From positions 1 to 49,967 of the forward strand of contig JAUICD010000021.1 of the NCBI GenBank assembly GCA_030427965.1: 49,967 bases of DNA. Direction: 5' to 3'. This document shows positions 33,056 to 41,325 of this stretch, piece by piece. This DNA is from Bdellovibrionia bacterium (GTDB lineage: Bacteria; Bdellovibrionota; Bdellovibrionia; Bdellovibrionales; JAUICD01). Under the pieces are notes generated by a model. It was given only the letters and a program-made list of their open reading frames with translations. It was not told where the DNA came from and did no database searches. Position numbers and translations under genes: made by a program. Positions within the stretch are counted from its first letter, which is position 1; each line of letters begins with the position of its first letter.

Positions 33056-34330
33056 TTACGTTTTTTTAAAGTTGGATTGCAATCCACTCCAACATTCTCG
33101 GTAATTTTCATGTCTCAGAGAGCCAGTGAGAGCAAATGGGCTCACTCGGTATGGAAGACGGGTTTCAAACATAAATGCCAACGTATTTTTGTATCTTTCT
33201 GGTTTAAGATTGTTTTCAGTTCCTTTTTCAAAGGCAATAAGGTCTGGGCCGTGAGCTGAGAAGCAATTGTGGAGGCTTGAGCCACCTGCTACAAAGCCAT
33301 CTTCTTTTGCATCGTACACACCTTCAATCAATCCCATAAATTCGCTCATAATATTTCTGTGATAGTAAGGTGGGCGAAATGTGTTCTCTGCGACCATCCA
33401 TCTTGGTGGAAAAATAACGAAGTCGCAATTTGCAAGACCTGGGTGGAAAGAAGGTGACGTGAGAACGGTGAAGATGCTTGGATCTGGGTGATCAAAACTT
33501 ACAGTGTTGATTGTGTTAAAAAGTTTCAAATCATATTTATACGGCCAATAGTTTCCGTGCCACCCAACGACGTTTAGTGGAGAATGGTCGACTTTGGCTT
33601 TCCAAAGACGTCCAGCAAAACGTTGTATGAGTTGAAAATCTCCTTTTTCTTCAGAGTACTTTGCTTCAGGAGCTAGAAAGTGACGGGGGTTTGCTAGTCC
33701 ATTTGAACCAATGGGGCCAAGATCAGGTATGATAAATGGTGCCCCAAAGTTTTCGCAGAGATAACCAGAGGCACTGGCGTCTTTTAAGTCGACGCTGAAT
33801 TTGATTCCCTTGGGGATAACTGCAATCTCAGTGGGTGAAACTTCTATTTCACCAAATTCGGTTTTGAGTAACAGTCTGCCTAGATGGGGAACAATCATCA
33901 TGTGTGCATCTGCATTCATAAAAAATCGTGATTTCATGGATTGGTTTGCTGTGTAGAGATGGATGCAGATGCCTTCTTGAGATTCAGGAGAGCCATTTCC
34001 CACCATGGTGAGAATTCCATCTACAAAGTCAGAGTCCTTATCTAGACTTGGAGGGCCCCATCGGAGTTGATTGGGTGCAGAGTTTGAGATGAGGTCAGAA
34101 GGGGCAAGAAAGTTTTGTTGCTTGTATTCAGAGAAGTCACCGTGCATGACACTTGGGAGTATCCGATAGAGCCATGATTTCAGGTTTTCATGTCGTGTTT
34201 GTGTAAATGCAGATCCAGAGAGTTGTTCTGGGTAAAGGCCAAGTGGTGGTTTTTGTGGGGAGTTTTGTTGTGTGGGGACAGCGCCATTGATTGCTTCGCT
34301 TGTGATGTGATTGCCAAATCCGCCTGCCAT
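33056..34330 (-). CDS. hmgA: homogentisate 1,2-dioxygenase
   Basis: Opens the ring of homogentisate to maleylacetoacetate in tyrosine and phenylalanine breakdown. The 424-residue protein begins 'GFGNHITSEAINGAVP' as is typical, and the iron ligands are at His324 ('RPPYYHRN'), Glu330 ('IMSEFMG') and His360 ('CFSAHGPD'), matching His335, Glu341 and His371 of the human enzyme. Length and motif order are complete, so it is likely active. AAGGA lies about 7 nt before the ATG. No other homogentisate pathway gene (maiA, fahA) is adjacent; it stands alone. Confidence 0.95.
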   Translation of the reverse strand: MAGGFGNHITSEAINGAVPTQQNSPQKPPLGLYPEQLSGSAFTQTRHENLKSWLYRILPSVMHGDFSEYKQQNFLAPSDLISNSAPNQLRWGPPSLDKDSDFVDGILTMVGNGSPESQEGICIHLYTANQSMKSRFFMNADAHMMIVPHLGRLLLKTEFGEIEVSPTEIAVIPKGIKFSVDLKDASASGYLCENFGAPFIIPDLGPIGSNGLANPRHFLAPEAKYSEEKGDFQLIQRFAGRLWKAKVDHSPLNVVGWHGNYWPYKYDLKLFNTINTVSFDHPDPSIFTVLTSPSFHPGLANCDFVIFPPRWMVAENTFRPPYYHRNIMSEFMGLIEGVYDAKEDGFVAGGSSLHNCFSAHGPDLIAFEKGTENNLKPERYKNTLAFMFETRLPYRVSPFALTGSLRHENYRECWSGLQSNFKKT

Positions 34331-34450
34331 AGATTGTCCTTTGGTCGAGTTTGTCTCAGAGTAGGAAATGTGCCTTCTCTCTTCAAGTCAGAAGGCTTAT
34401 TGCCGAGCGTAATTTCTTATATTTCATGCCTCAAATCCCGATAGAGACCT

Positions 34451-34930
34451 GTGAAGTACTTTTTCTTTGGTTTACTTATAGGTTTTGTTTCACTTGAGCT
34501 TCAAGCTGGAGGTGGGCTTCCTCATGATGTTGTGGAACGAATACGTGCAGTCGAAGACCCAGAGTATCGCGAACATCTTGAAAAAGAGAGAGAGAGAGAG
34601 AGAGAGTTGAGGAGTGCGCGAGTTGAGAGAAGCAAGTGGCGAGAGGAAGAACAAAAGAAGATTGCACGTCAAAGAGCTGCTCAGGTGAAGTATCGTAAGA
34701 AATACATGAAAGATGTTGATGCTGAATTTATTGAAAAAGAAATGGAAAAAGAAGAACGTGAAATTGAAAAGCAAAGAGAAATTGGACGAAAGAAATTTGT
34801 AAAAACTCAAAGAGTTCTTCGAAAAAAAATTGAACAAAAGCAAGCTGCTAGAATAAGAGAGTTTAGAAACCAAAGAATGCCAGCCTCGGAACCGCCAGAG
34901 CGCGTCGATAAGAAGAAAAGACGGTTTTAA
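34451..34930 (+). CDS. highly charged secreted coiled-coil protein with an (AG)11 repeat
   Basis: A 159-residue protein with a signal peptide ('YFFFGLLIGFVSLELQA') from a GTG start. From about residue 30 the sequence is almost all Glu, Lys and Arg ('EHLEKERERERELRSARVER') and should form a long single helix or coiled coil. The Glu-Arg run is encoded by 11 AG units at 34585-34606; gain or loss of units would shift the frame near the start of the mature protein. No family recognised. hemF follows by 34 bp on the same strand. Confidence 0.68.
   Translation: MKYFFFGLLIGFVSLELQAGGGLPHDVVERIRAVEDPEYREHLEKERERERELRSARVERSKWREEEQKKIARQRAAQVKYRKKYMKDVDAEFIEKEMEKEEREIEKQREIGRKKFVKTQRVLRKKIEQKQAARIREFRNQRMPASEPPERVDKKKRRF
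34585..34606 (+). repeat. (AG)11 dinucleotide tract inside a coding region
   Basis: Eleven uninterrupted AG units (22 bp) lie at about codons 45-52 of the charged secreted protein gene. Tracts of this length are prone to slipped-strand errors, and a 2-bp change would put the rest of the gene out of frame. This makes the gene a candidate for on/off switching, not shown here. Confidence 0.85.
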
Positions 34931-34964
34931 TATTTTCAAGTCTTCTGATAGATTAGATGAATCT

Positions 34965-35837
34965 ATGAAAGATCAAGCAAAAAACTATTTCAAATCACTT
35001 CAAGATCAAATTACCAATTCGCTGACTGAAATCAACCAACAGATGTACAAAGAAGACACTTGGGAGAGAGCGGGTGGTGGCGGCGGGGTGACGCGTATTT
35101 TTGAGGGTGGAAATCTTCTTGAAAAGGGCGGAGTGAATTTTTCGGAAGTCTATGGAGAGTTCTCAAAAGAGTTTGCCAAAACTCTTCCTCATGGAAACGG
35201 TGTACAGTTCTACGCTACAGGGGTTTCATTGGTACTACATCCAACAAATCCGTTTGTTCCCACTGTTCATGCAAATTTTCGATATATTGAAAGGGGAGAC
35301 ACAGGGTGGTTTGGTGGAGGTGCGGATCTTACGCCCTACTATCTTTTTGAAGAAGACGCCAAACACTTTCATCAAACGTATAAAAACACATTGGAATCTT
35401 TTGGAAGCGATATCTATCCGATGTTTAAGAAAAAATGTGATGAGTACTTTTATCTTCCTCACAGGAAAGAGGCACGCGGGGTTGGAGGAATATTTTTCGA
35501 CTATCAAATAGAAAACATTGAGTCCAAATTTGAAATGGTGAAAGCGTGTGGAGATTCTTTTCTTGAAAGTTATTTGCCTATTGCCAAAAAAAGAATGGGG
35601 CATGAGTTCACTGAAGATCAGAAAGCTTTTCAAGAGTGGAGGCGTGGACGCTATGTGGAGTTCAATCTTCTCTATGACAGAGGAACCATCTTTGGATTGA
35701 AGACCAATGGTCGTGTGGAATCTATTTTGATGTCGTTTCCCAAACACGTACGTTGGTTGTATGATTTTATGCCTAAGGCTGGGACTCCTGAGGCAGAGCT
35801 TCAAAAGTGTTTGGAGTCTCCAAGGGACTGGGTTTAA
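34965..35837 (+). CDS. hemF: oxygen-dependent coproporphyrinogen III oxidase
   Basis: Converts coproporphyrinogen III to protoporphyrinogen IX with oxygen in heme synthesis. The 290-residue protein has the family regions 'WERAGGGGGVTRIFEGG', 'PTVHANFRYIE' (conserved His), 'GWFGGGADLTPYY', 'EARGVGGIFFDY' and 'RRGRYVEFNLLYDRGTIFGLKT'. Full length and all main motifs are intact. Its presence shows aerobic heme synthesis. The 3' side has no clear strong terminator: ATGG-N8-CCAT followed by T8 at about 35870-35890 is the best candidate. Confidence 0.96.
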   Translation: MKDQAKNYFKSLQDQITNSLTEINQQMYKEDTWERAGGGGGVTRIFEGGNLLEKGGVNFSEVYGEFSKEFAKTLPHGNGVQFYATGVSLVLHPTNPFVPTVHANFRYIERGDTGWFGGGADLTPYYLFEEDAKHFHQTYKNTLESFGSDIYPMFKKKCDEYFYLPHRKEARGVGGIFFDYQIENIESKFEMVKACGDSFLESYLPIAKKRMGHEFTEDQKAFQEWRRGRYVEFNLLYDRGTIFGLKTNGRVESILMSFPKHVRWLYDFMPKAGTPEAELQKCLESPRDWV

Positions 35838-35998
35838 ACAGAATTTCATCTAAGAGGTCAGTTCTATGGCTCCTCCTCCATCTTTTTTTTGGTGAATATC
35901 TACTATAGGTTTGAGGAACAGACAGTATTTCTAATAATATCAGCAGTTTAGATTTATTTTATAAATTAAATATACATTTAAAATAATAAAAAAAACAC

Positions 35999-36027
35999 TT
36001 GATAAAATAAAATATTTATTTTATATT
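35999..36027 (+). promoter_or_regulatory. near-consensus sigma-70 promoter with a palindrome in its spacer
   Basis: TTGATA (35999-36004), a 17-bp spacer, and TATATT (36022-36027). The preceding ~55 bp are almost pure A/T, as in an UP element. The spacer holds a perfect inverted repeat AAAATAAA-ATA-TTTATTTT (36004-36022), which could bind a regulator. The predicted start is about 36035, well away from any gene start on this strand. Confidence 0.65.
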
Positions 36028-36034
36028 TACGTCT

Positions 36035-36366
36035 ATTGGCGGCGACTGAAGAGTCGCTAAAGACTCTTCTCCAAAGCGAGAAGGAAGTGGAGTCGAGAGT
36101 CGGGGGGCTCTTTAGACTCTGGTTAAGGAAGAGGGCTAGGAGCATTTGCCTTGAGGGCTAGGAAAACGCTTTAGGGGTGCGCGGTCTAAATTGGAAACGA
36201 TCCCAATCGGACCAGGATGGACTCGTCTCTAAATATTTAGGGGCATAAGGGATAACGAACAATTTGTCGAACTTGCTCTGTGAGATAAATTGTCCTTGTC
36301 TAGACTGAGTTCAACAGAGTGGGGGAGGGGGAGCGTTGGGTGGCTAAAGCCACCCAACTTTTTTTT
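36035..36366 (+). ncRNA. candidate free-standing structured RNA of about 330 nt, class unknown
   Basis: The region between hemF and the convergent MscS gene has no ORF, but on the plus strand it has a promoter, several stems and a strong terminator. Stems seen: GAAGAGTC/GACTCTTC (36048-36055/36062-36069); GGTC..ATTGG/CCAAT..GACC (36183-36213); ACAATTT/AAATTGT (36259-36265/36287-36293). An 11-nt direct repeat GAGGGCTAGGA occurs at 36131 and 36153. The base composition rises in G+C exactly after the predicted start. Signatures of tmRNA, RNase P RNA, SRP RNA and GEMM riboswitches were looked for and not found. It could also be the 3' part of a hemF transcript. Confidence 0.6.
36335..36366 (+). 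terminator. strong intrinsic terminator on the plus strand
   Basis: GTTGGGTGGC-TAAA-GCCACCCAAC (36335-36358), a perfect 10-bp stem, followed by eight T residues (36359-36366). The U tract exists only on the plus strand, so it ends a plus-strand transcript, although the only protein gene upstream in that direction (hemF) stopped 500 bp earlier. Its last bases overlap the stop codon of the minus-strand MscS gene. Confidence 0.92.
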
Positions 36367-38116
36367 ATTCTGAATTAGACCCTTCACTATGAATGGATTT
36401 GTAAGGTGGAGTAAAAACACCTTTACCGTATGGCTTAGAAGACATACCTTTTGGTGAGAATTCCTGACTTAGTTTTTTCAGCTCCTCATTTGTGACTGGG
36501 TCATGTGGGCTCAGTGGATGCTCGGGGTCTGACTCTAGGTGAAGAGATTGTGTTGGAAATGCAAAGCTTACCTCAAGTTTCTTTGCTAAAGTCACAACTT
36601 CAAGAAGTATGTTTTGTTTTGCAAGGAGTTCTATTCCCCAATCCGGGACTTTTAAAAAACAGTAGAGGAGCATATCTAAGCTTGAGCTTCCCATATTGTT
36701 GAATACAATATGGAAGTTATCTTTGTTTGTATAAGGACTGGCCTGGATGATGCCTTTTACTCCTTCTAGGAAAGCCTCAATTTTTTCTGGTGGAGTGTCG
36801 TATGTGAGGCCAAAAGTGACTTTCATTCTTCTGTATTCTCGTTGTCCCATATTGTCGATATTTGTTGTCGACAAACTAGCATTTGGAACTGAAATAAGTG
36901 AATTGTAGAATGTTCGAACTCGAGTAGAACGAAAGCCAATATCTTCAACAGTCCCCTCAACGCCATTTCCTACAATCCAATCTCCAATTCGAAAAGGACG
37001 GTCTAAGAAAATCATGATAGATCCAAAGAAATTGGCGCATGTGTCTTTTGCTGCCAGAGCAAACGCAAGACCTCCTAGCCCAAGGCCAGCCAGGACACTC
37101 ATGACATTGACCCCAAGGTTTTGAAGGGCCACGAGTATTCCAAAGATCCAAATAAAGATTCGAAGAGAACGGTGTAAGAGATGGACAAACTGATCATCTA
37201 TTGAGACATCTGAGCGTTTGGTCCATTCAGATAGAAACTCCATTGCAACATCTAGTATCCGATACACAACAAGTATGACGGCAAAACTCAATGTCACTTG
37301 AACGACGAAGGTCAGTGTGCTCAATAAGAATCCCTCAAATTTCAAGAAATATAGAGAGAAGAACCAAAATCCACATGCGACAACTAAGCCTATAGGTTTA
37401 TCGATAGCTTTGATGATTTTGTCATCCCAGTCAGAGGCTGTCTTAGATGTGATGGCTTCCAAAGCATCTACAGCAAGTGCAGTCAATGTGCGTAAGATAA
37501 GTCCCAGTAAAATGGAAAGTCCAAGTCCAATCCATTGCCAAATTGCAATTGCGATAAATGTTTCTTTTGCCCAGCTTGGGACAAGTCGATCAAATGTAGG
37601 TTCGCTGTATGCTGCTCCCATTCCGCTTCCCTCTTTGAAGGGAAGATCTTTCACTTTTGAAAAGTAGAGTGGAGTGTGTTTGACAGTGTCTTTTGAAAAA
37701 ACGTATTCACCTTCTCGGCCCTCTATTTTACTTGGAACAATCGTGATCTCAGTTCCCTTGAGTCGCCATCTTTGAATGGCTGATCCGTCGGGGTTTGTCT
37801 CGGGTATTTTGTTGTAATCAATAACGATGACGCGATCGATGACTTCCTTTAGTAAGATTGCAGTCTGTTTCCCGGTCTCTTCACGCAAGAGGGAGGAGAT
37901 TTCTGATAGGTCAAGTGTTCGGATGGCGTCATTGATACTTGAGATTTTTGAATCCTTACTCTTCTTTATCCCTTCTCTGTATTCATTCATTGCTTCCATG
38001 AATGTACGCATTGTATCGCGTGGATTGTCGAGTTTGACGGGTTTTAAAGGGTTTTCTTCAAAGGCATTTGAATTGAGTGAAAACAAAAAAAATGGGATCA
38101 AAAAAATGGTCTTCAT
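36365..38116 (-). CDS. MscS-family mechanosensitive channel with N-terminal periplasmic region
   Basis: A 583-residue protein with a signal-like start ('TIFLIPFFLFSLNSNA'), a soluble region of about 170 residues, then several membrane helices, the last being the MscS pore helix 'VLAGLGLGGLAFALAAKDTC' followed by 'FFGSIMIFLDRPFRIGDWI', the family signature. The cytoplasmic beta/alpha domain follows ('VEDIGFRSTRVRTFYNSLISVPNA'). It resembles the larger MscS relatives (YnaI/YbdG/MSL-like size) that release solutes on membrane tension. AAGGAG 7 nt upstream supports ATG at 38116. It diverges from a Nudix gene. Confidence 0.9.
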   Translation of the reverse strand: MKTIFLIPFFLFSLNSNAFEENPLKPVKLDNPRDTMRTFMEAMNEYREGIKKSKDSKISSINDAIRTLDLSEISSLLREETGKQTAILLKEVIDRVIVIDYNKIPETNPDGSAIQRWRLKGTEITIVPSKIEGREGEYVFSKDTVKHTPLYFSKVKDLPFKEGSGMGAAYSEPTFDRLVPSWAKETFIAIAIWQWIGLGLSILLGLILRTLTALAVDALEAITSKTASDWDDKIIKAIDKPIGLVVACGFWFFSLYFLKFEGFLLSTLTFVVQVTLSFAVILVVYRILDVAMEFLSEWTKRSDVSIDDQFVHLLHRSLRIFIWIFGILVALQNLGVNVMSVLAGLGLGGLAFALAAKDTCANFFGSIMIFLDRPFRIGDWIVGNGVEGTVEDIGFRSTRVRTFYNSLISVPNASLSTTNIDNMGQREYRRMKVTFGLTYDTPPEKIEAFLEGVKGIIQASPYTNKDNFHIVFNNMGSSSLDMLLYCFLKVPDWGIELLAKQNILLEVVTLAKKLEVSFAFPTQSLHLESDPEHPLSPHDPVTNEELKKLSQEFSPKGMSSKPYGKGVFTPPYKSIHSEGSNSE

Positions 38117-38228
38117 GTACTCTCCTTGAGAGCATAAGATGAGTGAACTCAACCCTCAGGGTCAAGCTCGTATATGGTGCGGAATCAAATGGACAGTGAA
38201 ACCTCATTCACGTAGGTTTGATCTATTA

Positions 38229-38777
38229 ATGAAAAACCCTTGGAAAACGCGTACGTCACGTATTATCTATAAGAACAACTGGATTTCACTGCGTGAAGAT
38301 GAGGTGATTCGACCTGATGGTCAGGGTGGGATTTACGGAGTTGTTCAGTTTAAGTCATTGGCCGTAGGGATTTTGCCTCTCAATGAAAATTATGAGACAT
38401 GGATTGTTGGCCAATACAGATATGCTCTTGAAGAGTATTCTTGGGAGATTCCTGAGGGTGGAAGTGAAGCTGGAGAATCTGCTTTAGAGTGCGCAAAGCG
38501 AGAGCTTCAAGAAGAGGTCGGATTAGAAGCAGGTGAGTATATTAAGGTTCTTGAGGGAAACCTCTCTAACTCTGTGACAGATGAAAGGTGTGTGTCTTTT
38601 GTGGCAAAAGACTTGAAAGAGGGGGTTCCCCAGCCTGAAGGAACAGAGGTTTTGTCTATTAAAAAATTGTCCTTTGATAAACTTGTTCGAATGGCAGACA
38701 GGGGTGAAATCAAGGATGGATTGAGTTTAATGACCATTTATAAGGTTAAGTATATGATAGACTCGGGCTCAATTTGA
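38229..38777 (+). CDS. Nudix hydrolase, ADP-ribose pyrophosphatase-like
   Basis: A 182-residue protein with the Nudix box 'GGSEAGESALECAKRELQEE' followed by VGL (GX5EX7REUXEEXGU intact). The N-terminal 'NPWKTRTSRIIYKNNWISLRED' and 'GGIYGVVQFKSLAVGILPL' are typical of ADP-ribose/NUDT5-like enzymes that cleave nucleoside diphosphate compounds. This start is chosen because family members begin with the NPWK motif; the open frame extends to 38139. The stop is 9 bp before the cation-efflux gene, so the two are probably co-transcribed. Confidence 0.88.
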   Translation: MKNPWKTRTSRIIYKNNWISLREDEVIRPDGQGGIYGVVQFKSLAVGILPLNENYETWIVGQYRYALEEYSWEIPEGGSEAGESALECAKRELQEEVGLEAGEYIKVLEGNLSNSVTDERCVSFVAKDLKEGVPQPEGTEVLSIKKLSFDKLVRMADRGEIKDGLSLMTIYKVKYMIDSGSI

Positions 38778-38786
38778 GGAGACGTT

Positions 38787-39788
38787 TTGGCCAGCTTTGA
38801 TTCAGGAACAAAAGTTGTTATTTCTGCTATTGTCGGAAATGGAATCATCACATTGGCAAAGTTTTTTGGATGGATGATCACTCGAAGTCCTTCTATGTTG
38901 GCTGAGGGGATTCACTCACTTGCTGATACATCCAATCAAGTACTTCTCTATGTTGGGATTCGACATAGTCGTGGTGGGCCGACTGCTGAATACCCCTTTG
39001 GTATGTCAAACTCAAGGTATGTGTGGAATCTCATCTCTGCAATGGGGATTTTCTTCGTTGGATTTGGGGTTACGACTTATCATGGAATTCACTCTCTTTT
39101 TTATATTTCAGAATACACAGGTGAAGTCAGTTGGCTCACAATTTTTATTTTGATATTTTCATTTGTCGTTGAATTCTATGTATTTTTGTTGGCTGTCAAA
39201 GAAGTGAGACATGTTAAAGGAAATCGGACGTTCTTTGAGCATATTCGTTACGGAGATGATCCAACGTCAGTTGCCGTTTTATTAGAAGATGGTATTGCAG
39301 TACTTGGTGTTTTGTTTGCTTTAACTGGTATTGGACTCTCTCACTTTTTTGAATCCCAGTATCCAGATGCAATCGCAGCAACATTGATTGGTTTGTTGCT
39401 TGGAGTTATGGCGCTTGTGCTTGCAGTTTCCAATGCGAGATTGCTCATAGGTGTCTCTGCAGACTCTGATTTGGAAGATGAGATTCGGAAGTTTTTAGAG
39501 ACAATCCCATCTGTTGAAAAGATCACAAAACTAAAAACAGAAGTTTTGGGGCCAGGAAAACTTTGGTTGGGAATGGAAGTTGAGTTTCATGGAACGGTAT
39601 TAATAGATAGGTCTTTTTTTGAACGACAAGCCAAAGTGATACGAGACGGTGAAAAAGATCCGCTCCCAGTACTTGTGGACACTGCAGAGTCTATGGTTCG
39701 AGTTATGGGGAATGAAATCAATCGTATTGAAAGAGAATTGCACAGCAAGTTTCCAAGCCTATCGGTTATTGACTTGGAAGTGAACTAA
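38787..39788 (+). CDS. cation diffusion facilitator (CDF) transporter
   Basis: A 333-residue inner-membrane protein with five or six helices and a C-terminal cytoplasmic domain. Metal-site residues are visible in 'LAEGIHSLADTSNQ' (His and Asp of helix 2) and 'VLLEDGIAVLG' (Glu and Asp of helix 5), the pattern of the SLC30A9-like branch of CDF proteins, which export zinc or related divalent metals by proton exchange. The start is TTG at 38787 with GAGGAG 6 nt upstream. It follows the Nudix gene and converges on the MarC gene, with one base between stop codons. Confidence 0.9.
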   Translation: MASFDSGTKVVISAIVGNGIITLAKFFGWMITRSPSMLAEGIHSLADTSNQVLLYVGIRHSRGGPTAEYPFGMSNSRYVWNLISAMGIFFVGFGVTTYHGIHSLFYISEYTGEVSWLTIFILIFSFVVEFYVFLLAVKEVRHVKGNRTFFEHIRYGDDPTSVAVLLEDGIAVLGVLFALTGIGLSHFFESQYPDAIAATLIGLLLGVMALVLAVSNARLLIGVSADSDLEDEIRKFLETIPSVEKITKLKTEVLGPGKLWLGMEVEFHGTVLIDRSFFERQAKVIRDGEKDPLPVLVDTAESMVRVMGNEINRIERELHSKFPSLSVIDLEVN

Positions 39789-39789
39789 G

Positions 39790-40395
39790 TCAGTTGGCTG
39801 TTGATAGACTGCTGAATATTTCTGTGATTCCAGAGCGAATCAATCGAATAGCAATAGCTGCTAAGAAAAGAGAAAATACCTTTCCCACGGCAATGGACCC
39901 TGCTCGTGTCAGGATTTTAATTACTCGCTCAGAGTTATAAAAAAGCAGAAAAACGATGAGCAAATTGGCAACTATTGAGGCAATCGTTGCAGTGTATCCA
40001 AACTGTTCAACACTGATCAAAAGTGTTGTTAAGACAGCAGGCCCTATGATGAGAGGGATTCCTACAGGAACAACTCCGATTGTGTCATCATCAGTATCTT
40101 TTGTACGTCTTTGTCCTGTGCTGAACAAAAGGTCGTACACAGCAAACACAAGAAGCAGTAAGCCCCCAGCCACTTTGAAGTCCGCGACTTCAATATGGAG
40201 CTGTTTGAAGATGATTTTGCCAAGAAAAATAAAAACAAGGCTCACTGCAAGTGCAGTGATTGTTGCTTGAATTGTAATTTTTCGTCGCTTCATCAAAGAA
40301 GCGTCACCTGTCACTGAGATAAATGCAGGAAGAATTCCAGGAGCATCTATCGCAAAAAAAAGCGGCATAAAAGCCGCTAGAATCAATTCCATCAT
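39790..40395 (-). CDS. MarC-family integral membrane protein
   Basis: A 201-residue protein with six predicted helices and the MarC (UPF0056) patterns 'FFAIDAPGILPAFISVTGD', 'FKVAGGLLLLVFAVYDLL' and 'VPVGIPLIIGPAVLTTLLI'. The family's function is not settled despite its old link to multiple antibiotic resistance. The upstream gene on this strand is the SH3-domain protein, 16 bp away, so the two may share a transcript. Confidence 0.9.
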   Translation of the reverse strand: MMELILAAFMPLFFAIDAPGILPAFISVTGDASLMKRRKITIQATITALAVSLVFIFLGKIIFKQLHIEVADFKVAGGLLLLVFAVYDLLFSTGQRRTKDTDDDTIGVVPVGIPLIIGPAVLTTLLISVEQFGYTATIASIVANLLIVFLLFYNSERVIKILTRAGSIAVGKVFSLFLAAIAIRLIRSGITEIFSSLSTAN

Positions 40396-40411
40396 TGTCT
40401 TACGTCTCTTT

Positions 40412-40870
40412 CTACTGAATCCAAATCAGGCTTCTTGCAATCCAAAACTTTGTACCCTGCTCATCTACAACTTTTGCCCAGCTTCCTTTTCGGCCGAGAT
40501 ATCGAAAGGTCACATACTTTTCAGCACTGGTGTACTTTTTGTGAACTTTTCCGCCTGGTGAAGTTCTTAAATTGGCCTTTTTTGCTTTTACAACGGCACA
40601 CTTATACTTGGTTGTAGCTAGTTTTGCAAACAACCAGTGGTAGTCCCCATCCACATCTCGAACTCGGTACCAACCTTTGGTGGACTTGATCTTTTGAAAG
40701 GGCATGTACTTCACGACTTTCCACGTTTTTGGGGACTTTGTTGATGGGCGCGATCTAAGGTTTGCAAACTTAGAGCTTACACAAAGTGCTTGTGCCTCAA
40801 CAACCATTAGTGTGGCAAAGAGAAGGACAACTACAATTTGGAGCAAAAGAAGAAAGTGTTTGTTCATCAT
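40412..40870 (-). CDS. secreted protein with two bacterial SH3-like domains
   Basis: A 152-residue protein with a signal peptide ('FLLLLQIVVVLLFATLMVVEAQA') and two SH3-like units: 'LCVSSKFANLRSRPSTKSPK...GWYRVRDVDGDYHWL' and 'CAVVKAKKANLRTSPGGKVH...GSWAKVVDEQGTKFWI'. Such domains bind peptidoglycan or peptide ligands in the periplasm. Methionines at 40870 and 40867 directly precede the signal peptide; GAGGAG is about 12 nt upstream. The open frame extends to a TTG at 40903. Confidence 0.83.
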   Translation of the reverse strand: MMNKHFLLLLQIVVVLLFATLMVVEAQALCVSSKFANLRSRPSTKSPKTWKVVKYMPFQKIKSTKGWYRVRDVDGDYHWLFAKLATTKYKCAVVKAKKANLRTSPGGKVHKKYTSAEKYVTFRYLGRKGSWAKVVDEQGTKFWIARSLIWIQ

Positions 40871-40890
40871 GGTGCTAAGGGCTCCTCTCT

Positions 40891-41325
40891 TCAAGTTCTC
40901 CAATTAGTATAAGGCATTTTGTTCAAAGGACCATACCAGTCTAGACCAACATCGTGAACGAATTTCTTAAAAAGCTCTATAATTTCAGCAGTTTGTGTAA
41001 CATATGAAAGTTATTTTAGAAAATTGAGGGGAGTTCTATTTCCTTTGTCTTAAAAAGTTCTCCAAAACTTGGGGTATCACTCTTTTGAAGACTTTGACAA
41101 TCCAGAGCGTGAAATCGCCATCGGTTCTTGGGGAAGGGTGATTGAGAGACCTGGTGGAAGAGCTCTCCATGAGGACTTGATTCTTTAATGGAGGACTCAG
41201 AAAAATTTCTAGAGATACGACAAGTTTTTGAGGAAAATGCAGATTTTTTTATTCAAGATATTGCTGGAAATCTTGGTTTTACTGGGGAAGAAGGTCCTAT
41301 TCTTATTTTTGTGGAGCATCCTTGA
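40891..41325. other. spacer with short coding-like fragments, possible gene remnants
   Basis: Between the SH3 gene and the thioesterase gene no full gene is seen. A minus-strand frame open over 40891-41010 encodes 39 residues ending 'DWYGPLNKMPYTNWRT' but has no start codon. On the plus strand a frame at about 41069-41088 onward reads '...FDNPEREIAIGSWGRVIE' and stops at 41188, where a 45-codon ORF begins (TAATG overlap, 41188-41325, 'MEDSEKFLEIRQVFEENADF'). These look like protein sequence but match nothing recognised; they may be tiny genes or decayed ones. Confidence 0.3.

Noticed and set aside
35838..35998. Coding region between hemF and the RNA promoter
   Set aside because: The stretch is A/T-rich with stops in all frames and no ribosome-binding site; it fits an untranslated end and an UP-like element.
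36035..36366. tmRNA, RNase P RNA, SRP RNA or GEMM c-di-GMP riboswitch in the hemF-MscS gap
   Set aside because: The short universal motifs of these RNAs (tmRNA acceptor and T-loop end, the GGAAAGTCCGGGC block of RNase P, GGAAGCAGCC of SRP, the GEMM receptor motif) are not present, so the candidate is left unclassified.
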